The notes below the pieces were generated by a model that saw nothing but the letters and a program-made list of their open reading frames with translations, searched no databases and was not told the origin of the DNA. Positions 43,238 through 52,853 of a stretch of 64,000 nt of DNA are shown here, one piece after another. This stretch comes from Flavobacteriales bacterium (GTDB lineage Bacteria; Bacteroidota; Bacteroidia; Flavobacteriales_F; PHOS-HE28): assembly GCA_016699575.1 (NCBI GenBank), contig CP064979.1, positions 2,480,001 to 2,544,000 of the forward strand, in the 5' to 3' direction. Position 1 is the first letter of the stretch. Each line of letters opens with the position of its first letter. A program made the position numbers and the translations under genes.

Positions 43238-44386
43238 ATGGCGAAGAAGACTTCAGAGTCCCGCAAGAACGGGAACGGATCATCGAAGAAGGGAGGCAAG
43301 CGGAAAGTCGCACTGATCACCGGTGTTACCGGGCAGGACGGCGCGTACTTGAGCGAACTGCTGCTCAACAAAGGCTACGAGGTGCACGGCGTGAAGCGGC
43401 GCAGCTCGCTGTTCAACACGGACCGCATCGACCACCTCTACCACGACATGCACGAGAAGGGCCGCCCCTTCCACTTGCACTACGGTGACCTCACCGACAG
43501 TGTCAACTGCCTCCGTCTGGTGAAGGAGATCCAGCCGGACGAGATATACAACCTCGCTGCCATGAGCCATGTGGCCGTGAGCTTCGAAATGCCGGAATAC
43601 ACGGCCAACGCCGACGGTATCGGCACGCTCCGTTTCCTGGAAGCCATACGCATCCTGGGCATGGAGAAGAAGACCCGCTTTTACCAGGCATCCACCAGCG
43701 AACTGTATGGTGGTGTACTGCCGCGTGCACAGAACGAAGAGACGCCCTTCTACCCGAAGAGCCCTTATGGCGTGGCCAAGCTCTACGGCTTCTGGATCAC
43801 CAAGAACTACCGCGAGAGCTACAACATCTTTGCTTGCAACGGCATCCTCTTCAACCACGAAAGCCCGCTGCGCGGCGAGACGTTCGTGACGCGCAAGATC
43901 ACCCGCGCCGTGGCCAAGATCAAACTGGGCCTGCAGCAGACCCTCTACCTCGGGAACCTCGATGCCAAGCGCGACTGGGGCCACGCCAAGGACTATGTGG
44001 AAGGCATGTGGTTGATGCTGCAGGCCAAGAAACCCGACGACTTCGTGCTGGCCACCGGCAAGACGTACACCGTGCGCCACTTCATCGACCTGGCCTTCGC
44101 CGAGGTGGGCATCAAGCTGGAATGGAAGGGCAAGGGCGATAAGGAAAAGGGCATCGACAAGAAGACCGGCAAGACCCTGGTGGCCATCGATAAGCGCTAC
44201 TACCGCCCAGCGGAAGTGGACCACTTGGAAGGCGACCCGCGGAAGGCGCAACGCGTGCTCGGCTGGAAGCACAAGTACGATCTGAAGGCCCTGGTGAACG
44301 AGATGGTGCAGAGCGACCTGGATCTCTTCAAGCGCGACGTGTACCTGAAGAAAGGCGGGCACAAGATCCTGCACGAACAAGAATGA
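43238..44386 (+). CDS. gmd: GDP-mannose 4,6-dehydratase
   Basis: 382 residues from ATG at 43238; the first 22 residues are a Lys/Ser/Gly-rich tail (KKTSESRKNGNGSSKKGGKR) and the real domain begins KVALITGVTGQDGAYLSELL. Extended SDR: glycine-rich GVTGQDGAYL, GDLTDSVNCLRLV, STSELYGG (catalytic Thr/Ser) and PYGVAKLYGFW (YxxxK). Converts GDP-D-mannose to the 4-keto-6-deoxy sugar, first step to GDP-L-fucose (and other 6-deoxyhexoses). It is followed by fcl at 44451, the next enzyme. Upstream is cysQ with a 17-nt gap. Confidence 0.97.
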   Translation: MAKKTSESRKNGNGSSKKGGKRKVALITGVTGQDGAYLSELLLNKGYEVHGVKRRSSLFNTDRIDHLYHDMHEKGRPFHLHYGDLTDSVNCLRLVKEIQPDEIYNLAAMSHVAVSFEMPEYTANADGIGTLRFLEAIRILGMEKKTRFYQASTSELYGGVLPRAQNEETPFYPKSPYGVAKLYGFWITKNYRESYNIFACNGILFNHESPLRGETFVTRKITRAVAKIKLGLQQTLYLGNLDAKRDWGHAKDYVEGMWLMLQAKKPDDFVLATGKTYTVRHFIDLAFAEVGIKLEWKGKGDKEKGIDKKTGKTLVAIDKRYYRPAEVDHLEGDPRKAQRVLGWKHKYDLKALVNEMVQSDLDLFKRDVYLKKGGHKILHEQE

Positions 44387-44413
44387 TCTCCGATCATTCC
44401 TGTTCCATGTAGC

Positions 44414-44432
44414 GTCGACCCACTGGGTCGAC
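44414..44432. repeat. 19-nt perfect palindrome between gmd and fcl
   Basis: GTCGACCCA-C-TGGGTCGAC, 9-bp arms around one base, in the 64-nt gap between gmd and fcl. Same geometry as 2916-2934. Confidence 0.65.
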
Positions 44433-44450
44433 ACATTGACGAACGAGAAG

Positions 44451-45389
44451 ATGAACAAGACAGACAAGATCTATGTGGCAGGCCACCGGGGCATGGTGGG
44501 ATCCGCAATTGTGCGTCGCCTGCAGAAGGACGGCTTCAACAACATCGTCACGCGCAGCAGCAAGGAGCTGGACCTGCGGGAGCAGCAACCCGTCCGGGAT
44601 TTCTTCAGCAGTGAGAAACCCGACGTGGTGGTGCTCGCAGCGGCGAAGGTGGGCGGCATACACGCCAACAACGTGTACCGCGCGCAGTTCCTGCACGAGA
44701 ACCTGATGATCCAGAACAACGTGATCGACAGCGCCTACCGCAACGGCGTGAAGAAGCTGTTGTTCCTCGGTTCATCGTGCATCTACCCGAAGATGGCCCC
44801 GCAGCCGCTGAAGGAGGAAAGCCTGCTCACCGGCCTGCTGGAGCAGACCAATGAGCCTTACGCCATCGCCAAGATCGCAGGCATCAAGATGGCCGAGAGC
44901 TACCGCCGCCAGTACGGCGTGAACTACATCAGCGCCATGCCCACCAACCTCTACGGGCCCAACGACAATTACGACCTGAACAACAGCCATGTGCTGCCTG
45001 CGCTCATCCGCAAGTTCCACACGGCGAAAGTCTCCGGCGCGCCGAGCGTTGAAGTGTGGGGCACCGGCTCGCCCATGCGCGAGTTCCTGCACGTTGACGA
45101 CCTCGCCGATGCCTGCTTCTTCCTGCTACAGAACTACGACGAGGAGATGTTCGTGAACATCGGCACCGGTGAGGACCTCACCATCAAGGCGCTGGCCGAG
45201 ATGATCAAGGAGATCGTCGGTTACACCGGCGAGCTGAAGTGGAACACGGAGAAGCCGGATGGCACGCCCCGCAAGCTCATGGACGTGAGCCGCCTGCACA
45301 ACATGGGTTGGAAGCACCGCATCGGGCTGCGCGATGGCATCGCTGCGGTTTATGCTGAGTTCGCCAAGAGCGACCTGGCCAAGGCCTGA
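44451..45389 (+). CDS. fcl: GDP-L-fucose synthase
   Basis: 312 residues from ATG at 44451 (a TTG at 44436 would add five residues). SDR motifs: KIYVAGHRGMVGSAIVRRLQ, LGSSCIYPKMAPQPLKEESL and PYAIAKIAGIKMAESYRRQY (YxxxK), MPTNLYGPNDNYDL. Bifunctional epimerase-reductase producing GDP-L-fucose from the Gmd product. The gmd-fcl pair and the capsule genes further on indicate a fucose-containing surface polysaccharide. A strong terminator follows. Confidence 0.96.
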   Translation: MNKTDKIYVAGHRGMVGSAIVRRLQKDGFNNIVTRSSKELDLREQQPVRDFFSSEKPDVVVLAAAKVGGIHANNVYRAQFLHENLMIQNNVIDSAYRNGVKKLLFLGSSCIYPKMAPQPLKEESLLTGLLEQTNEPYAIAKIAGIKMAESYRRQYGVNYISAMPTNLYGPNDNYDLNNSHVLPALIRKFHTAKVSGAPSVEVWGTGSPMREFLHVDDLADACFFLLQNYDEEMFVNIGTGEDLTIKALAEMIKEIVGYTGELKWNTEKPDGTPRKLMDVSRLHNMGWKHRIGLRDGIAAVYAEFAKSDLAKA

Positions 45390-45435
45390 GCGGCTCATCG
45401 TGGGCCGCTGAGCTGTCATTTCCGGAAGCATCAGC
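45390..45435. other. Intergenic spacer before terminator
   Basis: Between fcl and the terminator; no further feature seen. Confidence 0.4.
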
Positions 45436-45474
45436 AACGAAAAAGCCCCGGCCATCGGCCGGGGCTTTTTCGTT
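45436..45474. terminator. Strong bidirectional rho-independent terminator
   Basis: AACGAAAAAGCCCCGGCC / GGCCGGGGCTTTTTCGTT: an 18-bp stem with a 3-nt loop and T-runs on both strands, between fcl (plus) and the convergent T9SS gene (minus), ending both. Confidence 0.95.
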
Positions 45475-45489
45475 CAGTTCTTCAGCGAG

Positions 45490-48400
45490 TTACTTGATCA
45501 CCAAGCGGTCGGTGAACTGTTTGTTGCCGCTGGTCACGTGCACCATGTACATGCCCGTTGCCAGGTTGTCCAAGGTCATCACCGTGTTCATCTCCGTGGC
45601 ACCGTCGGTGCTGATGGCCTGGGTGGCCACGCGCTTGCCGAAGAGGTCGAAGATCTCCACGTTGGCGGTCAGTGCATCAGCGCTGAGCCCGTTCAGTTCG
45701 ATGGTCACACGACCGTCGCCCGTGGGGTTCGGCCACATGCTAATGCCTTCTTCAGTAGCGCTCATCGCGTTCAGACCACCGCCTTGGAACGCGCCGACCG
45801 GCGTGCAGTTGTTCGGTGGGTTGTTGGTGATCTCCACCGTGCACACAGGTCCGTAAGCGCACCAGTTGGTACCGCCGTCGAAGCTCACGCGAACGCGAAC
45901 GTCGTAGGTGTACGTGCCGCACAGCAGCGGGTTGGTGGCCCAGTTCGCGAGGGTAAGCGCGTAGCTGCCCGTTGCGGTGGCAATGGTGCGGGCATATGCT
46001 TCACCGACCTGCACGAACTCGTACTGGTACTTGTTGGCACCGGCCACGATGTTCGGATAGAGCTTGCCAGCGTAGCCCGAAGCGCCCACCACTTTACCCG
46101 TGGCACCGCAGCTGTAGGTAGTAGCGGCGTTCAGCACGTTGTTGTCGAGCTGCGTGGTCGGGCAAGCCGGAGGTGCGCTCAGCACCATCACGCGGCAGGC
46201 GGGACCGAACTCACCGTACACACCGGCCACACGCGGACGTACGCGCATGTTCAGGAGAAGGTCCGTAGGCACGTTCGGCAGCACGCTGTTCAAGCAGCTG
46301 AACTTCATGTGCGCTGCACGGGTCGCACCAGCAGGCGTACCAACACAAGTACCGCTGGCGTGGCTGCGGAACAGACGACGGCTGTAGCTGCCATCGGGGT
46401 CGAAGAGCCAGAACTGGTAACCGCTCGTGGCATTCGTAACACCGAACTGGGCGCTCACGGCAGGGTCGATGCCGCTCACCACCACGTCGTTGATCAGGAA
46501 GTCCTCCTTGTCGCACGTGGCGATCGTCAACTGCGTAGCGCCGATCGGCACGCAGAAGCCATTGGCCACCGAGCTCACGCTGGTGAATTCCCCATCGTCC
46601 ACATTGTCGATGATGCGTTTGCCATTGCTGGTGCTCAGCTTATAGCCGCCCACACCATTGGTGCAGCACATGCCGTCGCCGAAGTCGTCGAAGAAGCTCA
46701 GGATGTAGCAACCGTCCATCAGGCAGCAATCGATGCTGATGTCCGAATTGTTGTTGTAACCACTACCGCTGCAAACAGGGATGCTGTTGCCAACGGGATA
46801 GATGGCCCAGCTGGTTTCGCTGCCGAAATTGTCGGTAGTGAGATCCACCACCACCCCGTTGTCGGCGCACGGCGGAACATCGTTCCCAGTGCAGGTGAGC
46901 TCCAGCGTGAAGTTGCCGGTGTTCGTGTTGAAGCCGGTCACCAAGACATGGTAGGTCGTGCCGTTCGTGGTAAGGAAGCTCAATGAGCTGTGCAGATTGT
47001 TCGAGCACACGTTCGCACCGTTCGTGCCGTTGTCATCGTCGTTGCCCTCCACACAGGTGAACGTCGTGCAGTCGGGGGTGGTGAACACACCCATTTGCGT
47101 GTCGTAGGTGCTGCCGCACAAGGCCAGGGTGGCCGTGCCGCCGTTGCCCACGAACGTGTACCACACGCCACCAGCCGTGTTCAGGGCCGTCGTGCAGGTG
47201 CCCACTGCGTCGATGGCAGAACCGGTCGTGGAGCCTGTCGTAACGCTATTGCAGGTGAGGGCGATCGCATTCGCGCAATCGTCGTTGACGGGCGGGCACG
47301 TAAGGCTAACCGACGACAAAGCGAGGTTGCAAATGCCACCGTTATCGTGAACCAAGGTGACCACAACGCTGGTGCCGCTCGGGTAAGGACCGATCTGCGT
47401 AACACCCAATCCAACACCAGTGGGCTCCGTATCGCCCACGAAATCCGTGGTGATGTCCAGGTCCGTGCTGGTGCCGAGGTCGGTCACGTTCACATCGATA
47501 TAGAACTCCTGGGTTGCGCAAGCGGCAACGGCCGTGCGTGTGCCGGCGGGCTGGCAGGGCTGGGTCACTTGGATGTCGAACGTGCCCTCCGAACCGGCAT
47601 CGGTCTCTACGCGCAGGTAGTAGGTGTTGCTACCGGTAAGACCAGTGTGCGTGTTGGGGCTTCCGCTGGTCACCGTGGCCACACAGGCTACTTGCGTACC
47701 ACCGCATGCGTCGTAAAGAGCGTAACCCATGTTGGTTGCGCTGTTCTGGGTGATGGTCACCAAGTTGGTGCCGCCAGCGCTGGCAACGAAGCTGTAATAC
47801 ACATCAGGCAGGGTCGCGAAGCCGCTCTCGCAGGTTGGATTACCGATGGTGGCAGCTGCGCAGGTGTTGCTGCCAGAGATGGCCGGAGCATCGACCGTAA
47901 TGGCCGTGGCACCAGCACAGAGGTCGTTCCCGGGGATGGGCAGGCAAAGCGGGCTGCAGTTGAGCGTCAGGCGGAAGTTGCCGGTCGCGCTCAGGCCAAC
48001 GCCCGATTGGAAGCCGTGCACGAACACATAGTACGTGGTGCCGCTGAATGCATTGAAGGTCACCGAGCTACGGAAGCTGGCACCGGGGCATGCTGGCGAC
48101 ATGTCGTCGTTGCCTGCCACACAGGTGAATGCACCGCATGACCCTTCGTACACCGTGAGACGGGTATCATAAGTGGTAAGAGCGGTGGTCGCACACGTTG
48201 TGATGGTCACTTGATTGTCATCGCCAGCGTAGGTGTACCACACACCACGTTCGGTCGTGTTGGAGCCGCCAGCACCGCAGTTGCTGTATTCCGCATCCAC
48301 GGTCGAACCCGTGGTGGTCCCATCCACGATCTGCGTGCCGCCCGTGCAGCTCGGCAGTGCATAAGGTGTCGCACAGGCGTCGTTGCAGAGCACACCGGCA

Positions 48401-49323
48401 CCACTAAAGGAACCAAGGTTGGCATTGCACAAGGGATCCAAGTTGTGGACCAAGGTGATGGTCTGGTTCACACCGATGGCGCTCGATGGGGTTGGGCCCC
48501 ACGCACCCGGAGCGGCCAAGGTGGCGATCGTGCCGTGCACACTGCTCACAACGTCCACAGAAGTAGCATCGCCCATGGTCGCGAGCGTACCACTGACGGT
48601 ATAGCTGGTCGTGCCGCAGTCAACTGTTTGGGACGCCGTACCGGTCGGTTGTGTGCAACCAAGGACCGCATAGTTGAAACGGATCTGAGGGCGCACGGTA
48701 TTCGTCGTGTTAGTGTTCACCGCACACTGGCTTCCGCACGCATCACACCGGATCCGACGGGAGCCATTGGTAAGAGTGGCCCCACGAACGCCACCATAAG
48801 GTGTAGCATAGGGCATTGAACTGGAACCCGTGCAAATGTCCACCAGGATATTGTCCGTTCCGTTCCAGGTGAAATTGCTACTGAACGTGATCATATCATG
48901 AGAACCTGCCACGGTGGTGACAGCGTCGTAACTCGCCGGGCCGAACACCGTCGTCAGTGCGGCAGCGTTATGCGATGCGCTGTTGGTGGCTGTGGTGTGG
49001 GCCATCCGGATCGTATACGTGGGAAACGCAGGACCATTGTCTTCGATCACTGAGAAGCCCAGACCCGAGATCTGTGCGCCGCCGGGCATGCCCGCACCCG
49101 ATAACTCGGCCGCAGTGTACACGACCTGATATCGGGCGAAGTTGAAGAAGTCATCGATGGGGTCACTTGCGCTTCCAGCGGTGGAAGCAGCATCGGTACC
49201 GATGATGACGAACTGCGCATTGAGGCTTGTGGCCGCCAATGCAGCAACACAGCCGAACGTGGCCATGCGCTTCAGCCAAGAACGCTTTGGTCGCGCACTT
49301 GACAAAGGGTTAAGACTGTACAT
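45490..49323 (-). CDS. Large T9SS type A cargo protein with prepeptidase-like domains
   Basis: 1277 residues: long positively charged N-terminus then a signal (FGCVAALAATSLNAQFV). The first 230 residues have no clear family, followed by at least three repeats of a Cys-containing 'ND.C..A..L.C...' prepeptidase-C-terminal-like domain (LCNDACATPYALPSCTGGTQ, GNDLCAGATAITVDAPAISG, VNDDCANAIALTCNSVTTG), each with a FTCVxGNDD motif and TYYVFVHGF-type strand. The remainder contains GYQFWLFDPDGSYSRRLFRS. The C-terminus, SMWPNPTGDGRVTIELNGLS...NLATGMYMVHVTSGNKQFTDRLVIK, is a type A sorting domain. Extracellular; role unknown. Confidence 0.85.
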   Translation of the reverse strand: MYSLNPLSSARPKRSWLKRMATFGCVAALAATSLNAQFVIIGTDAASTAGSASDPIDDFFNFARYQVVYTAAELSGAGMPGGAQISGLGFSVIEDNGPAFPTYTIRMAHTTATNSASHNAAALTTVFGPASYDAVTTVAGSHDMITFSSNFTWNGTDNILVDICTGSSSMPYATPYGGVRGATLTNGSRRIRCDACGSQCAVNTNTTNTVRPQIRFNYAVLGCTQPTGTASQTVDCGTTSYTVSGTLATMGDATSVDVVSSVHGTIATLAAPGAWGPTPSSAIGVNQTITLVHNLDPLCNANLGSFSGAGVLCNDACATPYALPSCTGGTQIVDGTTTGSTVDAEYSNCGAGGSNTTERGVWYTYAGDDNQVTITTCATTALTTYDTRLTVYEGSCGAFTCVAGNDDMSPACPGASFRSSVTFNAFSGTTYYVFVHGFQSGVGLSATGNFRLTLNCSPLCLPIPGNDLCAGATAITVDAPAISGSNTCAAATIGNPTCESGFATLPDVYYSFVASAGGTNLVTITQNSATNMGYALYDACGGTQVACVATVTSGSPNTHTGLTGSNTYYLRVETDAGSEGTFDIQVTQPCQPAGTRTAVAACATQEFYIDVNVTDLGTSTDLDITTDFVGDTEPTGVGLGVTQIGPYPSGTSVVVTLVHDNGGICNLALSSVSLTCPPVNDDCANAIALTCNSVTTGSTTGSAIDAVGTCTTALNTAGGVWYTFVGNGGTATLALCGSTYDTQMGVFTTPDCTTFTCVEGNDDDNGTNGANVCSNNLHSSLSFLTTNGTTYHVLVTGFNTNTGNFTLELTCTGNDVPPCADNGVVVDLTTDNFGSETSWAIYPVGNSIPVCSGSGYNNNSDISIDCCLMDGCYILSFFDDFGDGMCCTNGVGGYKLSTSNGKRIIDNVDDGEFTSVSSVANGFCVPIGATQLTIATCDKEDFLINDVVVSGIDPAVSAQFGVTNATSGYQFWLFDPDGSYSRRLFRSHASGTCVGTPAGATRAAHMKFSCLNSVLPNVPTDLLLNMRVRPRVAGVYGEFGPACRVMVLSAPPACPTTQLDNNVLNAATTYSCGATGKVVGASGYAGKLYPNIVAGANKYQYEFVQVGEAYARTIATATGSYALTLANWATNPLLCGTYTYDVRVRVSFDGGTNWCAYGPVCTVEITNNPPNNCTPVGAFQGGGLNAMSATEEGISMWPNPTGDGRVTIELNGLSADALTANVEIFDLFGKRVATQAISTDGATEMNTVMTLDNLATGMYMVHVTSGNKQFTDRLVIK

Positions 49324-49370
49324 GCGATTCAGGTTGGGTTTGTGATCTTTCCGTTAGGTGAACGTGGGGG

Positions 49371-49405
49371 CAATTTAGACGAATGGGCATAACCCACGAT
49401 GGCAA
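49371..49405 (-). promoter_or_regulatory. Candidate promoter of the 1277-residue T9SS gene
   Basis: On the minus strand TAAATTGC (-7-like, 49370-49377) has TTG at 49403-49405 about 25 nt upstream, approximating the Bacteroidota TTG...TAnnTTTG arrangement. It lies 47 nt before the start at 49323. Confidence 0.45.
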
Positions 49406-49525
49406 GTTGAAAAAAGAACGATGAGCGGTTACCGAGGGACGATCCAAACACCCCGAGGTTGCCCCCTGATCGGCTGATCCCACCAAACGCCTCCCAGTAC
49501 ATTCAGCCCCCCAAACCTGAACCCG
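49406..49525. other. Divergent gap between two T9SS genes
   Basis: Contains only the candidate promoter region of the minus-strand gene and, presumably, the promoter of the arylsulfotransferase-like gene; no clear TAnnTTTG on the plus strand was seen. Confidence 0.4.
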
Positions 49526-51199
49526 ATGGTGCACTTCTCTGCTAACTGCCTTGTATCCCTCGCCCTGGTTCTGCTGGCAGGACGAATGACCGGCCAGAAC
49601 ACCATTGGCTTGGTCGAATTCGCGAACGATCACGCTGACGGCTATGTGCTCATATATCCTGACCAGCAAGGCACGATGTACCTACTGAACTCGTGCGGAG
49701 AATTGGTACATACCTGGCCTGATACGACCTCTGTGCCCGGCAACGGATCGCGGCTGATCGCGAACGGAAGTGTGCTTCGTACCTATGTGGACGAGGCTGG
49801 CGGCAATCCGTTCTTCACTGCTGGAGGCAATGGACAGCATGTGCAGATCAAGGACTGGGACAACACCATCCTTTGGGACTACACGGTGAGTTCCGCCACT
49901 GAATGCATGCATCACGATGCCGAGATGCTCCCGAACGGCAACGTGCTGCTCATTGTTTGGGAACTGAAAACGGTACAGGAAGCGTACGATGCAGGCCGCG
50001 ATACCACGGGCTTCGGGTTCAACACCCTATGGCCGGAGAAGGTGGTCGAAGTACAACCGTTGGCCCCGGATTCCGGGATCATCGTATGGGAATGGCATGT
50101 TTGGGACCACTTGATCCAGGACAACGACCCGCTGGCCCAGAATTTCGGTGTCGTGTCGGACCATCCGGAACTGGTCGATATCAACAAGGTGTACTCCCAG
50201 AACAACAATCCGGATTGGCTCCACATCAACTCCATCGACTATAACCCGGCGTTGGACCAGATCATGTTGAGCGTGCCGTTCCTCAACGAAATATGGATCA
50301 TTGACCACAGCACAACAGCAGCCGAAGCAGCCGGGCATGCGGGTGGCAATTCCGGTAAGGGTGGCGATCTTTTGTACCGGTGGGGCAACCCAGCGATCTA
50401 TGATCGGGGACTGCCTTCGGACCAGCAACTGTTCTTCAATCACGCTGCGATCTGGACAGGTCCCGGATTGGTCCCCGGAGATCCGGACAGTGGTAAGATC
50501 ATGGTCTTCAATAACAGGGTACAGCCTGGTGTTAGCGCAATCGACCTAATTGCCCCTCCGTTGGACAGTACGGGCAATTACGTGTTACAGGCGGGTGCGG
50601 CTTTCGGCCCGTCAGCGCGCGAAAAACGCTTTGCCCTGCAAAACCCAACAGACTTCACTTCTCCGGGACAGGGAAGCGGACAGTTGTTACCGAACGGGTA
50701 TGTATTGGGCACCTCCGGGCGGCAAGGATGGGTGGTCTCCATTCGTCCTGACAGCACGGTCGCTTGGTCTTATGTGACCCCGATGATCGATGGAGTGCCG
50801 GTTGCGCAAGGGACGGATATCGTGGATCGTACGATCCTGTTCCAGGCAGAATGGATCCATCCTGATGATGACCGCTTGGATGGCAGGGCGCTGGATGGCA
50901 TCGGCTATTTGGAACTCGATCCAGACACCCTGTTCTGCACTTTCCCGATGACTTCGCACATTGTACACGGGTCCAGCGCAGATTGGGTCTCTGTGGTCGA
51001 TGACCGGCTGCTCTTGGGGCCAGATCTCCGTATTGAGCGCAATTACAGGGTGATCGACATTGCAGGGAAGATCATCAAGCTGGAAAAGGACACCGACCTA
51101 CAGCAGGGCATTGGCTTGGCAGGCATGCCCCCAGGTCTCTACCTGATACAGTTCGGCAATGGCACCGAACCACGGAAGTTCGTCGTGTCAAGGCGGTGA
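49526..51199 (+). CDS. Secreted arylsulfotransferase-like protein with T9SS-like C-terminus
   Basis: 557 residues with signal peptide (VSLALVLLAGRMTGQ). Early motifs: GYVLIYPDQQGTMYLLNSCG ELVHTW, GNGSRLIANGSVLRTY, then WDYTVSSATECMHHDAEMLPNGNVLLIVWE (the ASST 'HHDxxxLPNGNxL' signature), WLHINSIDYNPALDQIMLSV and ILFQAEWIHPDDDRLDGRAL. This matches the arylsulfotransferase (ASST) six-bladed propeller family (periplasmic or secreted; members transfer sulfuryl groups between phenols, though many Bacteroidota homologues lack a proven substrate). The last 60 residues (DLRIERNYRVIDIAGKII ... PPGLYLIQFGNGTEPRKFVV) fit a type A sorting domain. Same strand as the Wzi gene 67 nt on. Confidence 0.8.
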   Translation: MVHFSANCLVSLALVLLAGRMTGQNTIGLVEFANDHADGYVLIYPDQQGTMYLLNSCGELVHTWPDTTSVPGNGSRLIANGSVLRTYVDEAGGNPFFTAGGNGQHVQIKDWDNTILWDYTVSSATECMHHDAEMLPNGNVLLIVWELKTVQEAYDAGRDTTGFGFNTLWPEKVVEVQPLAPDSGIIVWEWHVWDHLIQDNDPLAQNFGVVSDHPELVDINKVYSQNNNPDWLHINSIDYNPALDQIMLSVPFLNEIWIIDHSTTAAEAAGHAGGNSGKGGDLLYRWGNPAIYDRGLPSDQQLFFNHAAIWTGPGLVPGDPDSGKIMVFNNRVQPGVSAIDLIAPPLDSTGNYVLQAGAAFGPSAREKRFALQNPTDFTSPGQGSGQLLPNGYVLGTSGRQGWVVSIRPDSTVAWSYVTPMIDGVPVAQGTDIVDRTILFQAEWIHPDDDRLDGRALDGIGYLELDPDTLFCTFPMTSHIVHGSSADWVSVVDDRLLLGPDLRIERNYRVIDIAGKIIKLEKDTDLQQGIGLAGMPPGLYLIQFGNGTEPRKFVVSRR

Positions 51200-51244
51200 A
51201 CCGGCACATCATGTCTTCGGCTGGTCTCTGCCGGACGCCCCTTC

Positions 51245-51252
51245 TACCTTCG
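51245..51252 (+). promoter_or_regulatory. TACCTTCG -7-like element before the Wzi gene
   Basis: TACCTTCG matches the TAnnTTyG pattern seen before several genes here and lies 14 nt upstream of the ATG at 51267. Confidence 0.45.
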
Positions 51253-51266
51253 GCCGCCTTTTCCTG

Positions 51267-52853
51267 ATGCGGTCCCTCGTCCTGCTTTTCGTGTGGTGCG
51301 CCACGGCCAAGATGGCCGTGTCCCTGGCCCAGCACAACGATGTGCCGCTGAACCGGGACATCTACCTGGACCTGGACCGCAACCACGCCTGCCGGACAAG
51401 TCCCGTGCATACCGGGTTGCGCCCGCAGATCGAAAGCCGGGTGGACCTGACCAACGTGCTGGGCCACCGGCCGGACAGCACCCGGCACTACTACATCCTT
51501 ACCAAGGTACTCTTCAAGACGCACCTCATCGATGTGAATAAGAAGGGCTTCCGCGTGGTGGCCGATGGCGTTTGGAACTTCGAACTGGGCCAGGACTTCC
51601 GCGACCCGAGCGAGTTCGCTGACACCACGCGTTTCTACGTGAACGCGCGCGGCTACCGTATCGCCGCCGACATCGGCGCGCGCGTGTCGTTCAGCACCAC
51701 CTTCTATGAGACACAGGCCATCTACCCGCAATACCTCTACCAGTACGTGAACATTGGCGGCGTGGTGCCGGGGCAGGGCCGCATCAAGACCACCGACCAA
51801 CGCGGGTTCGACTTCAGTTGGGCCGGTGGCAACGTGAGCTGGAGCCCGCGGCGCTGGGTGAACGTGCAGTTCGGCCATGGCAAGCACTTCGTGGGCAATG
51901 GCTACCGCAGCGTGCTGCTCAGCGACAACGCCTTCAACTACCCCTACCTGAAGCATAGCTGGCTCCTGTTCAAGGACCGCGTGCAGTACAGCAGCATCAT
52001 GAGCAAGCTGCAGATGGTGGGCGAAGCGAACCGCTTGCCGACCGGAGAGAGCAGCGAGAGCATCTTCTACTGGAAGCGCGCCACCTTCAACCACTTGAGC
52101 GTGAACGTTGGTCCGGCGCAGATAGGGCTGTTCGAGGCCACGCATTGGCGCACTGTGCAGCAAGGCGGCAGCAGTGCCTTCAATGGCATGCAGCTGAACC
52201 CGGTCATCGGTATCAACACCCTTGCTTATGGTTTCAGCAGCGAGGGCGTGAACAACATGCTTGGGCTTGATGTGAAGGTGAAGCTGACCGACAAGCTCTT
52301 CGCTTACGGGCAGTTCGCTACCGACGACCCTGGCCGTGAGCGGTTCGCATGGCAGGCCGGGCTGCGGATGTTCGACATCTTCAAACAGGACCTGCACCTG
52401 CTGCTGGAGTACAACAGCGCCAGTGCGTTCACCTATGGCAGCGCCACGCGCAACCTGGGCATGGTGCACTACAATCAACCGATGGCGCACCCCTTGGGCG
52501 CCAACTTCACCGAGGCCGTGGGCATCCTCGACTACCGCAAGAAGCGCTGGTTCTTCACCGGCAAGGTGAACGTGGCGCAGATCATCTTGCAGGACACCTT
52601 GGGCACCGACTTCGGCAACAACCCGCTGGTGCAGCAGTTGGGCGTTCTGGGCGCCGCGGATGTGCCCGAAGTGCACCGCCAACTGGTGCATCTGGACCTG
52701 AGCGCGGGCTGGATCATGAACCAGAACAACAACGCGCGCATCGTGGTGGGGTGGACCGGTAGGGACCTGGGCCTTGCGGCCGACCACCTCAACAGCAGCT
52801 ACCTGTACGTGGCGTTGCGCACAGGCTTGTTCAACCGGTACTACGACATTTGA
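51267..52853 (+). CDS. Capsule assembly Wzi family outer-membrane protein (first copy)
   Basis: 528 residues from ATG at 51267, signal peptide (VLLFVWCATAKMAVSLAQ). Mostly amphipathic beta-strands with alternating aromatic and polar residues, as in an 18-stranded beta-barrel (VNVQFGHGKHFVGNGYRSVL LSDNAFNYPYLK, the Wzi signature segment with W-x-(P)-x-x-Y later). C-terminus ends SYLYVALRTGLFNRYYDI, aromatic-terminated as expected for outer-membrane barrels. Wzi anchors capsular polysaccharide on the cell surface. Its stop overlaps the next gene's start. A second homologue follows at 54040, the two having only general similarity, so both may be needed. Confidence 0.9.
   Translation: MRSLVLLFVWCATAKMAVSLAQHNDVPLNRDIYLDLDRNHACRTSPVHTGLRPQIESRVDLTNVLGHRPDSTRHYYILTKVLFKTHLIDVNKKGFRVVADGVWNFELGQDFRDPSEFADTTRFYVNARGYRIAADIGARVSFSTTFYETQAIYPQYLYQYVNIGGVVPGQGRIKTTDQRGFDFSWAGGNVSWSPRRWVNVQFGHGKHFVGNGYRSVLLSDNAFNYPYLKHSWLLFKDRVQYSSIMSKLQMVGEANRLPTGESSESIFYWKRATFNHLSVNVGPAQIGLFEATHWRTVQQGGSSAFNGMQLNPVIGINTLAYGFSSEGVNNMLGLDVKVKLTDKLFAYGQFATDDPGRERFAWQAGLRMFDIFKQDLHLLLEYNSASAFTYGSATRNLGMVHYNQPMAHPLGANFTEAVGILDYRKKRWFFTGKVNVAQIILQDTLGTDFGNNPLVQQLGVLGAADVPEVHRQLVHLDLSAGWIMNQNNNARIVVGWTGRDLGLAADHLNSSYLYVALRTGLFNRYYDI

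Noticed and set aside
51075..52787. 570-residue minus-strand open frame
   Set aside because: Antisense of the first Wzi gene.
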